From positions 248,001 through 312,000 of the forward strand of contig JACATO010000604.1 in assembly GCA_018389105.1 (NCBI GenBank): a stretch of 64,000 bases of DNA, written 5' to 3'. Position 1 is the first letter of the stretch. Each line of letters opens with the position of its first letter. This document shows, in pieces, positions 39,488-52,493 of this stretch. The notes beneath the pieces are model-generated. The model saw only the letters and a list, made by a program, of their open reading frames with translations. It searched no databases and was not told the origin of the DNA. The position numbers were made by a program, and so were the translations under genes. This DNA comes from Nautilus pompilius. Taxonomy: Eukaryota > Mollusca > Cephalopoda > Nautilida > Nautilidae.

Positions 39488-41182
39488 TCAGCATGCTTGT
39501 ACTGTAGTTATACGCAAGACAGAGTGCAAAATTGAGTCTGTTAGAAGAGGCCTGTTCTTTGATTTGTTAATGTTCATACATGAGAAAGTCTCTTCACAAA
39601 TATAGGTTGAAGCAAAGAATACACACTTTTTCAAATTACCAAACTTCTCTGTACTGAGTGATGCATAGAATTTAGTCAGTTTCATGTTCTTAAAACTCTC
39701 CTTCAGAGTATTGTCTGCTTGGAGATCAATTAATTCCAACTGGAGATCATTTGATGCTGCTTCAATATTAAATGAAAAGGGATACCTCAGCAAATTGAAC
39801 TGATCTTCCATACATTTAAAATCAGCAAACCACCTTGAAAACTCATCTTTTAAAGCAGATACCTGCTGACTGTATTTCTCTGAACAGACTTGTGGGACAG
39901 TCTGTGTCTGTAACAAGGGAAAATGCACAGAGTTGTGTTCACTCTGTTGTTTGGAAAAGAGTGCTAGTTTCACTTGAAATGATAGAATTTCCACAAACAA
40001 TTCATGTGCAAACACACCCTTGCCTTGTAACTTAATGTTCAGTTCATTCAGTTTGTCGAAAATGTCAGCTGTGAATGCTAAATCACACACCCCTTCTGTC
40101 TTTTTCATGTTACTTAAAAATTCACAATTAATGTTCTTCATTTCAAGAAAGAGCAAAATTTCTTCTCTCAAATTCCACACTCTTCTCAAAACATTTCCAA
40201 GGCTTAACCAACGTACACTGCTATGATACAGTACATCTGAATATTCACACTCCATATCATCCAGCAGATTTCTGAACTGTCTGTGATTTAGCCCCCCCTG
40301 GCTCAGATTAAGTTAATGACACATACCACAGAATCACTCATGTTTGAAATTCAGGACAGATTTACATAGACTTTCCTGATGAATAATGCAATGGAATGAT
40401 AATAGTGTGAAGTGGATGCTCACCTTTCACTTTGTCATTAAGCAGCTTTATGAGACCACCATGTTTTCCTGTTAATGCAGGTGCACCATTTGTTGTAATG
40501 CTTGCCAACTTGTTCCAAGGTAAACCAAATCCATCCAAGCAGTTTTTAACACACACAAATCTTGGCCAGTTGTGGTGTCCTTCAGTGGTTCAACTGACAG
40601 AAACTCTTCAGTAATTGCAAAATTACCATCAATTCCTCTAATAAACACAAGCAGTTGTGCTGTGTTTTGTATGTCAGTGCTCTCATCTAGTGCCAGTGAG
40701 TACCACTCGAATGACTTGCCAGCCTCAAGTAGCCGTTCTGACAGATTCTGTGAAATGGTATCAATACGACAAACTACAGTTCTCCTTGACAAAGATATAG
40801 CTTTAATTTTTGTTCTGACTTCTGAGTATGCAATATCAACAGCATCAAGCATACAGTCCTTTAAAAATTCTGCTTCAGAAAATGTTTTGTTATGTTTGGC
40901 AATTTTATAAGCAAGCACAAAACTGGCCTTTGTGGCAGCCTCTTGTATGGTTGTTTGTTTAACAAAAAAAGTTTGTTGTTGTTTTAAACTTCTCAACATG
41001 TCATTGGCTTTTCACTGTAGTTCACTTTCTGATAAATTGCTTCCACAATTTCTGTGCTTAGTCTGAAAATGTCTCTTCAAATTATACTCCTTCAAAACAG
41101 CAACACTGTTATGGCATATTAGGCACACTGCTTCACTTCTAATATTTGTACATCCATTCCTTGTTAAACATATGGCATTCAT
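39488..41182 (-). pseudogene. hAT transposase, broken
   Basis: Reading on the minus strand from 41182, the N-terminal part MNAICLTRNG is followed by a BED/C2H2-like finger, CLICHNSVAVLKEYNLKRHF then QTKH. A TGA at 41012-41014 sits where related proteins have tryptophan (LQ-stop-KANDMLRSL). The catalytic core then runs from 40999, including WYSLALDESTDI with the first catalytic aspartate. The frame shifts near 40550, where one frame ends GQDLCV and the other resumes VKNCLDGFGLPWNKLASITT. It shifts again near 40385 around FHCIIHQESLCKS. Further stops lie before LNHRQFRNLLDDMECEYSDV. The segment 40255-39488 is open to the end and covers the conserved region VRWLSLGNVLRRVW and the C-terminal part of the dimerisation domain, finishing LRITTVQAC. 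Length is close to an intact family member, about 560 codons. Function is lost. Confidence 0.9.
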
Positions 41183-41449
41183 CTTTAATTTTCCATTTTT
41201 TGTACTTTTTGTAGCACTCGTTGTTAGGATAACAAAATTTGAAATACATGTTATAATATATATATATTAAAAAACTTTAAAATAATACTATGTCCATCGC
41301 TATTGCCCGTTTCTGTTTAAACATGGCTGTGAAATCTCATTGTAGTCTCGTTAAGCGTGTTATTCTGTGCAACAATGGCTGGAACGGCACTAATTGACAT
41401 CACCATGCAAGAACGTTTACAGGCCACACAAATAGACCTCGTGGGCCGT

Positions 41450-41465
41450 AGTTTGCCCACCCATG
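41450..41465 (-). repeat. Right terminal repeat of hAT element
   Basis: AGTTTGCCCACCCATG ends the element, followed by the second copy of CTCTAAAC. Read inward it matches the left repeat at 15 of 16 positions. Confidence 0.92.
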
Positions 41466-41473
41466 CTCTAAAC

Positions 41474-41555
41474 GGCCCAAACCTATCAGGGCTTAAGTCA
41501 TAACTATCATCATGATCAAAAAGCAAGGTTTACTAACCCCGCTGTCTTGCTTTTG
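41474..41555 (-). repeat. SINE-like repeat, part 2 with tRNA-like head
   Basis: This continues the repeat cut by the hAT element. On the minus strand it begins AAGACAGCGGGGTTAGTAAA, similar to the tRNA box A region. It then has a GACTTAAGCCC segment in the place of a box B. Joined to 39100-39197 it gives a repeat of about 180 bp, a normal SINE length. Confidence 0.55.
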
Positions 41556-41744
41556 AGTTAGTCTGATTGATGGAAATACCTGTGCTTTTTAGCATAACTA
41601 TTCACTTGTCAGCCTCATATCCATTGATATTTATAGTGTCATAACACAAGCTGTTAGTATCGTGATTTTAGTTTTATCATTAAAAATTACATTCCCATTA
41701 TGTTCACAAATTTACTAAAGATCAGAAAGTAGAACAGACCCCAC

Positions 41745-41985
41745 CAAACAGCACTGGCCTATCCTGTGTAGCACAGGAGACCTGGTACTTCAAATTTCAA
41801 CAGGGAAATTTTTAGAACTCTTCATTTATAGTTGTGGGAGGAGATCCATACAACCAACTGGTGAAGGAGAGTAAGAAGAAACTGTCAGGGAGATATGCCA
41901 AACTGAGCTGACCTCACCTGGGAGTCAGACTCTGATCTTCAGTCTTGGCAGTCCAGTAGGCTACCACTGGGCCACTCAGTATTTA
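41745..41985 (-). repeat. SINE-like repeat copy
   Basis: On the minus strand it starts with the tRNA-like GTGGCCCAGTGGTAGCCTAC (box A-like). It continues GATCAGAGTCTGACTCCC (a weak box B) and then a body with CAGCTCAGTTTGGCATATCT and TTCTTCTTACTC. The body wording closely matches the copies at 11.2 kb and 60.5 kb, so all belong to one family. It lies only about 200 bases from the hAT-split copy. Confidence 0.65.
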
Positions 41986-44900
41986 AATGATTTCTCACCC
42001 CCATTACCTAACCTGGTTTAACTAGGATATGTTGCATGGAGAACCCACAACCCAATTATCTGATCAGATGACACCAAAAGATTCATTTCTGGGTCCCCTT
42101 GCTCAACAAGAAACAACAGGCAATAATCTATTTGGTGTGAGACTGGACTGTCCACCAGATTGACAGACAGAAAAGTATAATGATGAATGACTGACAGCAC
42201 TGACGAGTGAATTTGTTAATTTTCTACTGTTTGCTATTGAGTCAATGTTAAAAATGGAAAGCTAAATAATCATCATCATTACCCAACTTTTTTTAGAGGC
42301 AATTATTTTGAACACCCTAACTAATTTCTTTCTTCTTTTTTTTTTAAAGCTCAATTGACAAACAGCTAAGCTTTCTCAGTGAATACACAAAGTTTTAATG
42401 CCAGCATTTAATGGAATGTATATTCGGAAGAACAATGTGAATAAGAAAACCAAACTCTGGCACTCATTTTATACTTGTTTTCATCTGTTGCATTAACAAC
42501 GTGCCAAACCCAGTTAATGCATAATTCATAAAAACCAATTGATTTTGTCAAAGAAAAGAAAATAAAGAAGGTAGGGTTATTTACATGTTTATGTGCATGT
42601 ACACGTATGTTATATCTGTGTCTATACATCATTATGGCTTGTGGAAACCTTTCTTCACTTAGCTATAAATAAACATGTACTCGATTTATTCAAATCATTT
42701 AATTTTTAGGGGACTACGGATTTGATTATAGATAACAATATGCATACACAGTTTTTTTTTTTTTTTTTCAAGTGCAAGTTTGACAAACTAAAAACTTCTA
42801 GTTCCTGAGTGCTAAGCGAAATCTGTCACAGCTGAGAAAAGCCCTAAGAGCTGTCACCTTTTGAATAGCATATTTTCCTTTTTAAATGTATTTTTAATAG
42901 TGTAATTAGTTTTAAATTATTTATAGAGTAGGATACTTTTATCTTGCCCTACTCCTTTATTCACCCATTCTTTCAGCCCATATCCAATGCACTTTTATTT
43001 TTTATCATTTGTTTCACTAAATAGATGCACCAGGCATTCCCAAATCTTTTTCTTAAAAATCACTCTCACATCTATCTCCTACTCACTATGTTAATGTTGT
43101 GGCTTTTTAATATGAGAGCCCTTTGATCCTTATCTTTGACTACTATTTGGGGTTTATGACTTTTCATGAGAGTTTATCTTAAAGACAATCTACATGTAAA
43201 TGTACACCACTTTTGAAAACTGCTCATTTATGCTCACCTCACCCTTAACTTTATTAAATGGCTATTGGCTATTTTTTGTTTATTACTGAAGCATTTTGAA
43301 ATTGTTTCTTGTTTTTAACTTTTGCTTCTGAATTTTCTTGAAAACAAACAGGCTTCAGGCATTTTTTAATGCAGCATATATCCCATGCACTTTTAAAATT
43401 TCCCTCATATTTAAAAGGCAGTTTCGAGTTGATTGCTTTGCTTTTGTTGTCAGTAATTATTTTTCAAAATTTACACAGTGGAGAAGTATGGCCTAGAATA
43501 GAATCCTGCTGATGAAAGAGAGAGAGAATAATCTTTGAGGAAAATCTATAAAACAACTAAAAATGTTTGTTATTGCTACAGATTTCTAATGAAATGCAAA
43601 CCAAGACACAGCACGATTTTGCGTTCAGAGAGAAAAAACAGTTTTCACTGGTAGCTAATTGCTATAGATATAGCCATTTTCCTTGCCCATTACTAATCCA
43701 GACTGAAATAAGAGAATTCTCCAAAGAAACTGGGTGGATCACTAGACGTTTTGTTGCCATACTCCATTATTATATCACATTTGCTCTGCAAGTTGCTGAT
43801 AGTAAACCAGTTTGCTGCTGTTCCCCCCTTTTTTTTAACAGCCACAGAGACAGGAAAGAAAGAAAATTACTTCTTTTAAATTTCCTCCTTTTTATTTCTT
43901 TAATCTGGCATGGCAAAACTCCTCTCTCTCTCTCTTTTTTTTTATCTACTGTATGCATAATGTCAGCAAAGTTTATAAAAGGAAAAGTATCAAAAGTAAA
44001 TTGAATTTTCTTTAAAACATTTTTTCTGAAAATAAATTTTGATGTAAGTCAGAAAATTAAAGTTATCTGAAATAACAAAGAATTGAAACCAATTGCTGAA
44101 AGCTGGCTTTCAGATGGAGCAAAGATTAAGTTAAATAAGATGGCAAATTTGATAGCTTTTGTTGCTTAGCGTATTCCAGTGAAAATGCAGGTTATCTGAT
44201 TTCAGATTTTTCTCATCCACTTGGTCAGCATTTGGTGGTATTCTGCCTTTTGGTGGAGGTTGGTGAACTCTCAACATAAACCATGATCTTATCTTACAAC
44301 AACTATCTTGTCCTGTAGCTTAGTGGATGTTGCCCCCTCTTCCCGTTGCGGTAACTGTAGTTTAGGCTCCAGTAGTTCTGGGCTGCATTTTGTGTCTATT
44401 CAATGGCAGGCATCATGCATTCTCTTCTACACAAGCATTTTCTGCTGAGGTTTTCTTCTTGTTGTTCAGGGATTCATTTGTTTTTTACATAAACATGATT
44501 TACAGTGGTTTTCCCTGTGCAATATAGTTTCCTTTCTCAGCTAATCAGAGAAGTTGTGGTGGTTTCTTTCCCAACTGTAGCAGGCAGGGAACATCATGAC
44601 AGTACATCCCTCATATGTTTGCAAGCATCATTTGTGTCAGTTCCAGAAAGCATCCACTTTGCTCTGGAGTAGGGTGTGTCGGCTTGCCACCAAAGCAGAG
44701 CATCTTTTAGTTTAAAGGGAAAATGCATGTATCCAGGTATCAGTGACTTTTATCTCATTTTGGCATGAATTTGAAGAAATCTGCCAAGAAATCCAAAGGG
44801 ACGTGGTAAAAATGCCAACTTCTCACATAACTGTCAACAGTGAAAAAAGAAAGCTATAGATTTACTGGTTAGTCGACCTCTATTCTCTGAACATGTTACC

Positions 44901-47900
44901 ACCACTCTTCCGTTGTACTTGGATAGAAATGTGTTTGAATTATATGCATTGTTTGTGAAGCAGTAAGTGACATATGTATACAATAATGTTTTTTTGGAGG
45001 TAACTTTGAGATAACATGGCCAATAGAACATTGATTTTATCAGTTAGTCTCATGAGCTAATTCCAGTTACCGTTGTAGTGATTATGTTATAAATTCAGCC
45101 TTGATTGCATCATGCACAGCAGTTACAACATATTTGTCCCTCTTTGTAATATAAAGTTGCGCACCAACTGCAGTTTGCTGCATTCTTCCCTTTCTGTCCC
45201 CCTACCATTTTCTCCAAAGGATTCAGTTATTGATGGATGCATCTTTTATTCCATGTGGTCTATGCTTACCAGCATGCTTTTTCTGCTTTTCTGTTTTGTT
45301 GCAGTCACTGTTTTATGCAACTTCATTATTCTTCACTAGCCCAGATTCAGTAGCTGTGTTTACCACTTGTCTGCTTCATTGCTTGATCTCGTTGAGATTA
45401 GCCTTAATGTGATTGTGAGATCTGAATGCCTCCATAGACCATAGTCAGCACAAAGATATGGTCATGAGGTAGTAATTCGCTCCTTTGCTTACAGCATTAA
45501 AATGGATGGCATTGTTATCTTCCAAATGCTATTAACTTCAGTATGGCTCTATTCTGAAGTTAGCTAAACAGCATAGTGTTTGTATGCTACTGCACTTTTA
45601 TCTGTTTCCAATCTTTTAAGATGGAAGAAGCTGTTTATTGTGATGTATATGTTTAAGAAATGAAACAATTGCATTTGATGGAACTTTTATTTCCAGTACT
45701 ACAACCGTATTATAAATTTTCATGGTTTTATAATCTTTTGAAAATTTTTACTGATATTTCAGCAAACTTTCTTGTTTGTCTTCATGAATCTAGTTTCTTG
45801 AGGGTAACTTTATGCTAACTTTGTGAGAAAGATGGTGCTGGCACCCAGTTAAGTAATACAAACTATTTTTAGATTGTATTCGGCGCAGTTCCTAGCTTAA
45901 TGGATGCTGCACCTGAATATTCACTGCTTAGATCTAACATACTGATTGGCTTGTTTGAAATCTTTTTTTGCAGAGATGCAGTATGTTTTTGGCACATTTA
46001 TCACTTATACAACTTTTGAGAGGGTGGAAGGGAGAGAGATGATTATCAAGTGCTTTTAGTTACATTCTGTTCTTTAATTCTTTGGTTGTTGATTAATTCA
46101 AAGGGGAGATAATTTTAAAAAGTTGTAAAGTAGTTAATCACTAAAGTGTACTTGACTGGCGGCACATCATTAGATGTGTGTGCGTGTGTTTGCCGGGATG
46201 TACACAGAGGCCCAACTTGTGTCTGTAAATCTCTTCCTGTTGGTGACACACTGCTGTTTCAAAATCGCTCAAAGAGATGTTGTTGCAATTTTTTCAGATT
46301 GTGGTAGCTGACTGGTTTTTTTTTTTATGGCAGAGATATTCAACTAAGACAAAATGCCGAAAAGAATTGTGTGGCAGTGAACCTGGTGTAAATTACTTGC
46401 TTTGCTGGTGGTTACAAAGTTTTTAATAAAGGGAGGGGGAGGCAGTGGAATGATTAGCACAGTTTCTAGTTTTTCTCAGCCTGGTTGAATGGCTGCTGGA
46501 AGATTTGAACCAGAGGAAAACAGACCCACAAAAAAAAAAAACAAACTGCCATTGTCGAAGAACAGGTGTGTGTGTGTGTGTGAACATTGTAGAAGCTTAA
46601 TCCCCTTCAAACAAGAACATTTGAAAACTGTTTCCAAAGCTAAGGGTGTTGTTCATGCCGAGGAGCAACACCATGAAAGTGTCTCTATGAACAAAAACTA
46701 TTAGCATTCTATGAGTTTTAAAAAAAAGTGACTGGATATTTGTTTGGTAACAGTTTTCATAGTGCTATCAATTTCAGAATTAGCATATGAAAGTGGAGGT
46801 ATTCAGGACACTTCTTTTTTTACTCTATTCTATACATGCCATTTACTGACATACTTGTCACAGGATTGCAGTTGCACTTCAGCAGCCATCTTTGGGAAAG
46901 GACCAAGTATTTGAAGGTGGTCTGATTACTGTTTTTTATTTACTATGCATTACGCATCTCAGATAGCAACATTTAGCAGTAGTTTCCACAATTTTTAGCA
47001 GATGAAGTCTTTCTTTTGTCTTGTACAACCTTCTATAACAACTATACATGTGAATTATCTCTAATTTTGTGAGAAATTCACCGAGTATGAGCGACACACA
47101 AATAAAACCTGGTTGAAATTGTATCGCTTTATTAATGGTGTTCAGCCAGGTTTCATTTGAATTTTTCTGGTATTTAAACAACACGCATGGAAGATATCTG
47201 CACTAACGTGTTAGACAAGGTTGACATTAAAAAATCTGTCATCAGTAGCTGTAAGGTCTGTGATGGTGCCATAGGTTGAAAAAAAGGTTACATTAAATAC
47301 TACCTTGGTACATACTGTTATCAGAGTAGATGTCTATGTATGGAACCAAACATTGTTCTTTGTAAATGAGAGAGGAGCATATGGTAATCCTGGTTGGACT
47401 CTCATATCTGTGTACACATTAGGCCAGAAGGAATCTAGTAGAACAGCAGTTCTCAAATGAGGGGGGGGGGTTGCAATGGACATTTAAACTTTTGATTATA
47501 TTGCACGTAAATATATGTACACTCTACATTTTGACATTGATCACTGCCAGAATGTTTGCTATAGTGGGTACCTATGTGGTACCCAGTGTCTGTTATTTAC
47601 TGCAAGTAGTATTATGACGTTGTTTGAGGTATTGTCTGCTGCTCGATTTGAGGTCACAGAGGCCTGCAGTGTGAGTTGTATTATGGATTGGGTTATAAGA
47701 GCTGGCAGTGCTTAGTGATTTGTTTTATTTTGCGAGAGGCAAGCAAAACCATTGGCTTTTTGGTCATTTGTACATAAACTGGTATAAAATGAGTGCTTCT
47801 GATGCAGTTATTCCATGGCCTAGAATGTTGGAATTGCATTATTTTACCCTGTTTTTGTTGCTTTCATATGTGTGTATGTGGGGGGTGGGGGACCACGATA

Positions 47901-48975
47901 CTGGCCAGGCATGAAACATTACCCTAACCTGTTGGGAAGTGAGCCGTGGCCATCACCAAGGAGAGGAAATACATTGCTCAGTGAACAAAGTAATTCTAGC
48001 AGTTAATCATCTGCTTGTGCTTCTAGTCAATACTTTTATTGGAAAAAAAATAACAAGAAAACAATTTTTCAAGACGCATTGAATACCATGACGAGCTCTG
48101 AAATAGAATTTTCCATTGATCCACCCATCTCTTTCTTTCCTTTTTTTTTTTTGCCAGTTTTGCATACCCACAGGTGAATATGGGATCCAGTTTTCATGTC
48201 TGTCTCTACATGCATAAATAAAACAACAGTCAGGCACCAAGGCAGTTTGTTGTGCGTCTGCTGTCTTTGGGATTAAATGTAGGTGTGAAAAATACCAATA
48301 CCCCCTTCCCCACCTCTCCTCTCTCTCCCTCTCTCTCTCTTTTAAACCGTTAAATGGTGAGAGATTGATTCATACCAAATGAATGCAAATTTTCAGATGC
48401 TCTGGCTTCCGCTGTCGTGGACACCTTGTCAGGAAATCAAAATAGCATGTAACATTGGTCACAGCAATTACTTCACTTCACCCACAAGTTATTAATGCCA
48501 GAAATGGGTTTTTTTCACGCCATTAATATAATAGTGTATTAATACACTGCCACAAACTGTAACTGCAAATATTGATTAGAAATTTTTTTTAAAAAAAATT
48601 GTAATTTATTAATTACTGACCCAAGTAGAGATGTAGGAAAATTATTTTAGCTCTTTGATTATTCATGGATGTTTCAATAAACATTCCACTATTTCTTATT
48701 TTCTGGAAACAAAGTTGATGAACAGTTGCATTCGTCGTGTAATGAACATCCTTTTCCAGAAGAGGTGGCACACACCCGGACGAGTTTGCAACAGTTATTG
48801 GTATTAGCCAGGTTTGTTTCTGGATGCATGGAAGGGTTATGGGAGCCAACAACACAGATACCTTTTTTTCTTTTTTTTTTTGGCAAGTCTGTCTTGGATC
48901 ATGATGATCCAGGAATGTCAGCCCCAGAATTCAGAATTTGGGATGGCAAATGATGATGAATGAATGATGATGATT
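41986..48975. other. Non-coding, presumed intron
   Basis: It contains a possible hAT end at 47444. CT/GT simple repeats lie near 43.92 and 46.57 kb. A 145-codon frame at 43567-44004 has no recognisable homology and crosses low-complexity sequence. Nothing else is supported. Confidence 0.5.
47444..47475 (+). repeat. Possible hAT-type terminal repeat
   Basis: CAGCAGTTCTCAAATGAGGG resembles the common hAT end CAGNGGTTCTCAAACTGGGG. It runs into ten G. I could not find a matching right end or an 8-bp duplication of the preceding TAGTAGAA, so this is only a candidate. Confidence 0.3.
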
Positions 48976-49058
48976 GATCATCATCTTTAATATTGCATAC
49001 TATAGTAGATGATGATGATGATGATCATCATCTTTAATATTGCATACTATAGTAGATG
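48976..49058. repeat. Tandem duplication, 47-bp period, with GAT triplets
   Basis: A 36-base unit starting GATCATCATCTTTAATATTG occurs at 48976-49011 and, identical, at 49023-49058. The copies are joined by GATGAT repeats, which also precede the first copy. This looks like a recent slippage or unequal-exchange duplication. Confidence 0.9.
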
Positions 49059-52000
49059 TAGCAAAAGATTCTTTCAGGAATATTTATGTATATTTTCTTG
49101 TGCTTTAAGGTAGATCTGTGAATGCCTAGCTTTTTGTTTTATTGTGATAGTTCAAGAGAACTGGGGAAATTGCATTTACATTTTAGCAGACTCATTGTGG
49201 GGAAAATATACTTGCCAGTTATTCAGTTTTTGGTGTGATCATTAGGGCCTTGTTTCTTCTGACGTTATGAGTTCATGTGATTTTGCCACTTTTTTTTTTG
49301 TTTTTTTTTAAAACGTAGATGTAGTCTCACAATTTTTATATATTTTCTTTTTTTTTACCTGAAAAGAGGCAGAGATAGATGTCCAATACTGTTTATGATT
49401 TCTCCCCAGAAATGCACAGGCTCCAATTCAGGTTACTCCAAGCTGGCATGTTTGCTGGACATAACAGATGGGAGATAACCAACACCATGGCCAAAAGTTT
49501 TGGACCAGACTTAAGTTTTGTTGTTGTTGTTTTTATCTTCAGCTCATGCTCATACAGCTTGACACTGTACCACTGACCTCTTCTAGACATCTAATTGGTT
49601 TAGACTTCTCCAGATTAATAAAGGTTTTATTGGAAATCGTGGATTTGCATGTTATGTTTCACATTGCCACATTAGGAAAACGTGGTAATTTTTCCATTAT
49701 GTGGAAAACTACGGAGCAGTAATGTACTTTGACATGTTAACCCTGACATTATGGCAGTTCATCATGTTTAATTTGACTTTGTCAAGCAAAATTAGAAAAT
49801 CCTAGGGCAATAAATAAATTTTAAAAAAACTTTTGGCCATACACCTTAGCTGCAAATTGTGTTGTTGTTGGGGAAATATGGATTTGTCATTTAATTTTAA
49901 AAAAGGTTTTAATGAAGAATGTACTGTGTGTCACAACCCCTATAGTTCAACCTATGTTGAGTAATACAAATTTGAAGGGAACATGAGTACAAAAGCGCCT
50001 TAGATGATATATGGGGGTTAAATTCAACCATTGATTGATCTCTTTCATGCTTTTAAAAATATTTTCATTTCCGTAGTTATTATAGTTCATACATCTATTT
50101 TCATAATGAGTTATTGGTTTGGAAAAAAAGCATCAGCTTAGCTAACCTTTATAATGTACTTTATTAAAATAAATTTCTATGCAATTTTTGCATGATTTAT
50201 TTTATTCCCTTAGATACGGCATGGGCTTTGTGGCAGTGGTATTCCAATTTAGCATTTGGAACTGTTGGCAGTTGCCTTCATGTTAACCAAATCAATGAAC
50301 ACATCAGGCCTTTTATTTATTTGGAACTCCATGCAAAGCCAATTGATCATTTTAATTTACTTTTCTTTGACAGGTTTACGCAATGCTGTTTTATGTCATT
50401 TTCTTCTCTTCTCTTTTTTAAAGGCAGACAAGTATAATAAATTAACATCATTCCTAATACAACCAAATCTAATTTTGCCTTTAAACAAAAATACACCTGA
50501 ACAAAACTAGAAAAAAAAAAATTTGTTTTTGTTTTTTTTTTGGATTTAACTAAATCCATTATCAATCAAAATGAATTTACTTAAGAGGGGTAAAAGAATG
50601 ATTGTCAGTTTAGACATGGAATATATGTATATGTATGTACCCTTATTATAGAGTGTACATAATTAGTATAGCATTAAGTGCAAAGGAAGAGAGAAAAAAA
50701 AGTAAATTGTATATTGCAGGTATGACTTCTCATCACCCAGGAGAGGTTTAAGGTGCCTGGTGAATAATGATTTCATAATTTTAAACCTGTAATCCAAACA
50801 AGACTAATTAAATCCTCGCTTTGTCTAGTTCAAGCTATAAGATTAACTAAAACTGAATTCTCACATCCAGACAGGTGAAATGTTTGCTTGTAGATGCATT
50901 TGAAAGTTTTTCTGGTGTAACAGAAATGGAATTTCTCATATTTAAGAAAATAAACTTCTAAACAATACAGAAATATGAAAATAAATTATTATAGTTACTG
51001 TGGTTTATGAATTATATATATTTTAAATAAGTTAATGTCTTGTTTTAAAAAAAAAAACAACAAAAAAACCTGATGGAAACCTATCCAAAGACATTTAGAA
51101 TGTAACAAATCAGAAGGAATTTCATTAAATTATTTATATGGACATTAAAGATTTCTTGTAAATATGCCATTTTTATAAATACCAGATTGTTATGTACTCT
51201 TGGATTGGGAATATTGGCAGTGATGGGGAAAACAACCAATTATTAGTTTTTAAGCATTTATTTCTGTTAGCCTTCATGTTTGTATGGCAGTGAGTCGTGA
51301 TCACCTGTAATGGACATGATGTGACCATACTGAACCACTAGTAATTAGAAGGTGGTTTGTTTGACTTGTATGTTACTAAGGACTTATTTAGAAGTGGGCC
51401 AGTAACATGATTGTAAGCCAGTCTTGAGCTTTATGATTTGGATCCAACTTAAACCATGCTTCATTTACCAACAAATTGAAAAGAGCATTGAATTATATCT
51501 TCAAGGTAACCGTTTGATTTAAGATCACCTGATGCTTTTGTTGAAGACCATAGAAAGAGAGACGTAGTAAAATGGCATTAGTTATCAGCACGAGTAGATT
51601 TTATATGTTCGAGAAACTTGAGAAACCATTGGTTTCCGGTGATCACAAAAATGCCAGCATGAATACAGTAGGTAACTTAAACAGAATAAAGATTTGTATG
51701 GCCAATAGCAGTCATTTGTAGTTGAGGTTTTTGTGTTAAACCATTAACTCTAGCCTTTCAAAAATCTTCATATAGCCAGTGCCAGTTTGATGATAAAGTT
51801 GACAGTTTTACAGGGAATCTGAGTTGTCAAGAAATGGATAATCTAGATACTACACTTTCTTCAGAGAGGGCAAGCCTTCAAAAAAAAACATGCCTCTGTA
51901 GTTCTTTGCTGAGGATAGTAATGGAAAGGAAAATGATATCAGAGCTAACCAAAGTGTTTTACAGGAATTAAGATATAATAATGGATTGTGAACTTTTGGT

Positions 52001-52420
52001 CAACTATACAATTTAGATCATTTGGATTAATGGTAAACTGGTTTTATTTTTAACTTTGTGAAAGCTTTAGCAGTTTGGCTCTGATTGGCCTTTTAAAGGC
52101 ATCAGAAACTCATTCTGGCTGCTGTTTCAGGTGGGTCAGGTGATGCCTTTTTGGGTCCTACATCAATCAAACATTTTTTTTTTTCCTTTTCAGATTGTTA
52201 ATAAATAATTGGGTGATAGGGGCCAGAGTAACAACCTTTTTCGTTGTAGTTTTGGACTTTTTGGTGTTAGGAGCTTTGCTTTCTGTTGCTTCTCTGTACC
52301 AACCCTTTTGGCAGACACCACCTCTGGATACAGCACACAAAAGTTCATTGTCTCTTACCTTGTTAAAGTTGGGAATTTCCTGTGCTGCTTTGCACACTTA
52401 GGAGGGAGAAAATCACCTTG

Positions 52421-52493
<73 letters not shown>

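Larger units (their letters stand above)
39198..41465 (-). mobile_element. hAT DNA transposon (GTF2IRD2/ZBED5-like lineage), broken
   Basis: The element is 2268 bp and is bounded by an exact 8-bp target duplication CTCTAAAC (39190-39197 and 41466-41473), the hAT hallmark. The terminal repeats are CAGGGGTGGGCAAACT at the left and CATGGGTGGGCAAACT (read inward) at the right, differing at one position. The minus strand encodes a hAT transposase resembling the domesticated GTF2IRD2, ZBED5 and FAM200 proteins. The flanks on either side join into a SINE-like repeat, so the hAT inserted into an older SINE. Intact ends and target duplication suggest moderate age; the gene is decayed by at least two frameshifts and several stops. 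Confidence 0.94.

Noticed and set aside
43567-44004. 145-codon plus-strand frame
   Set aside because: It starts after an acceptor-like CTACAG but crosses CT and T runs, has no recognisable domain and no donor in a sensible place. Length alone is not convincing in 64 kb.
44640-44710. Segment faintly like the expected next ASCC3 exon (STLAWGVN)
   Set aside because: The resemblance is limited to a few residues, has a stop in the matching frame, and lacks the conserved block that should follow.
50192-50437. Frame after CCCTTAG acceptor-like site
   Set aside because: It does not match ASCC3 or any other protein I know, and no donor fits.
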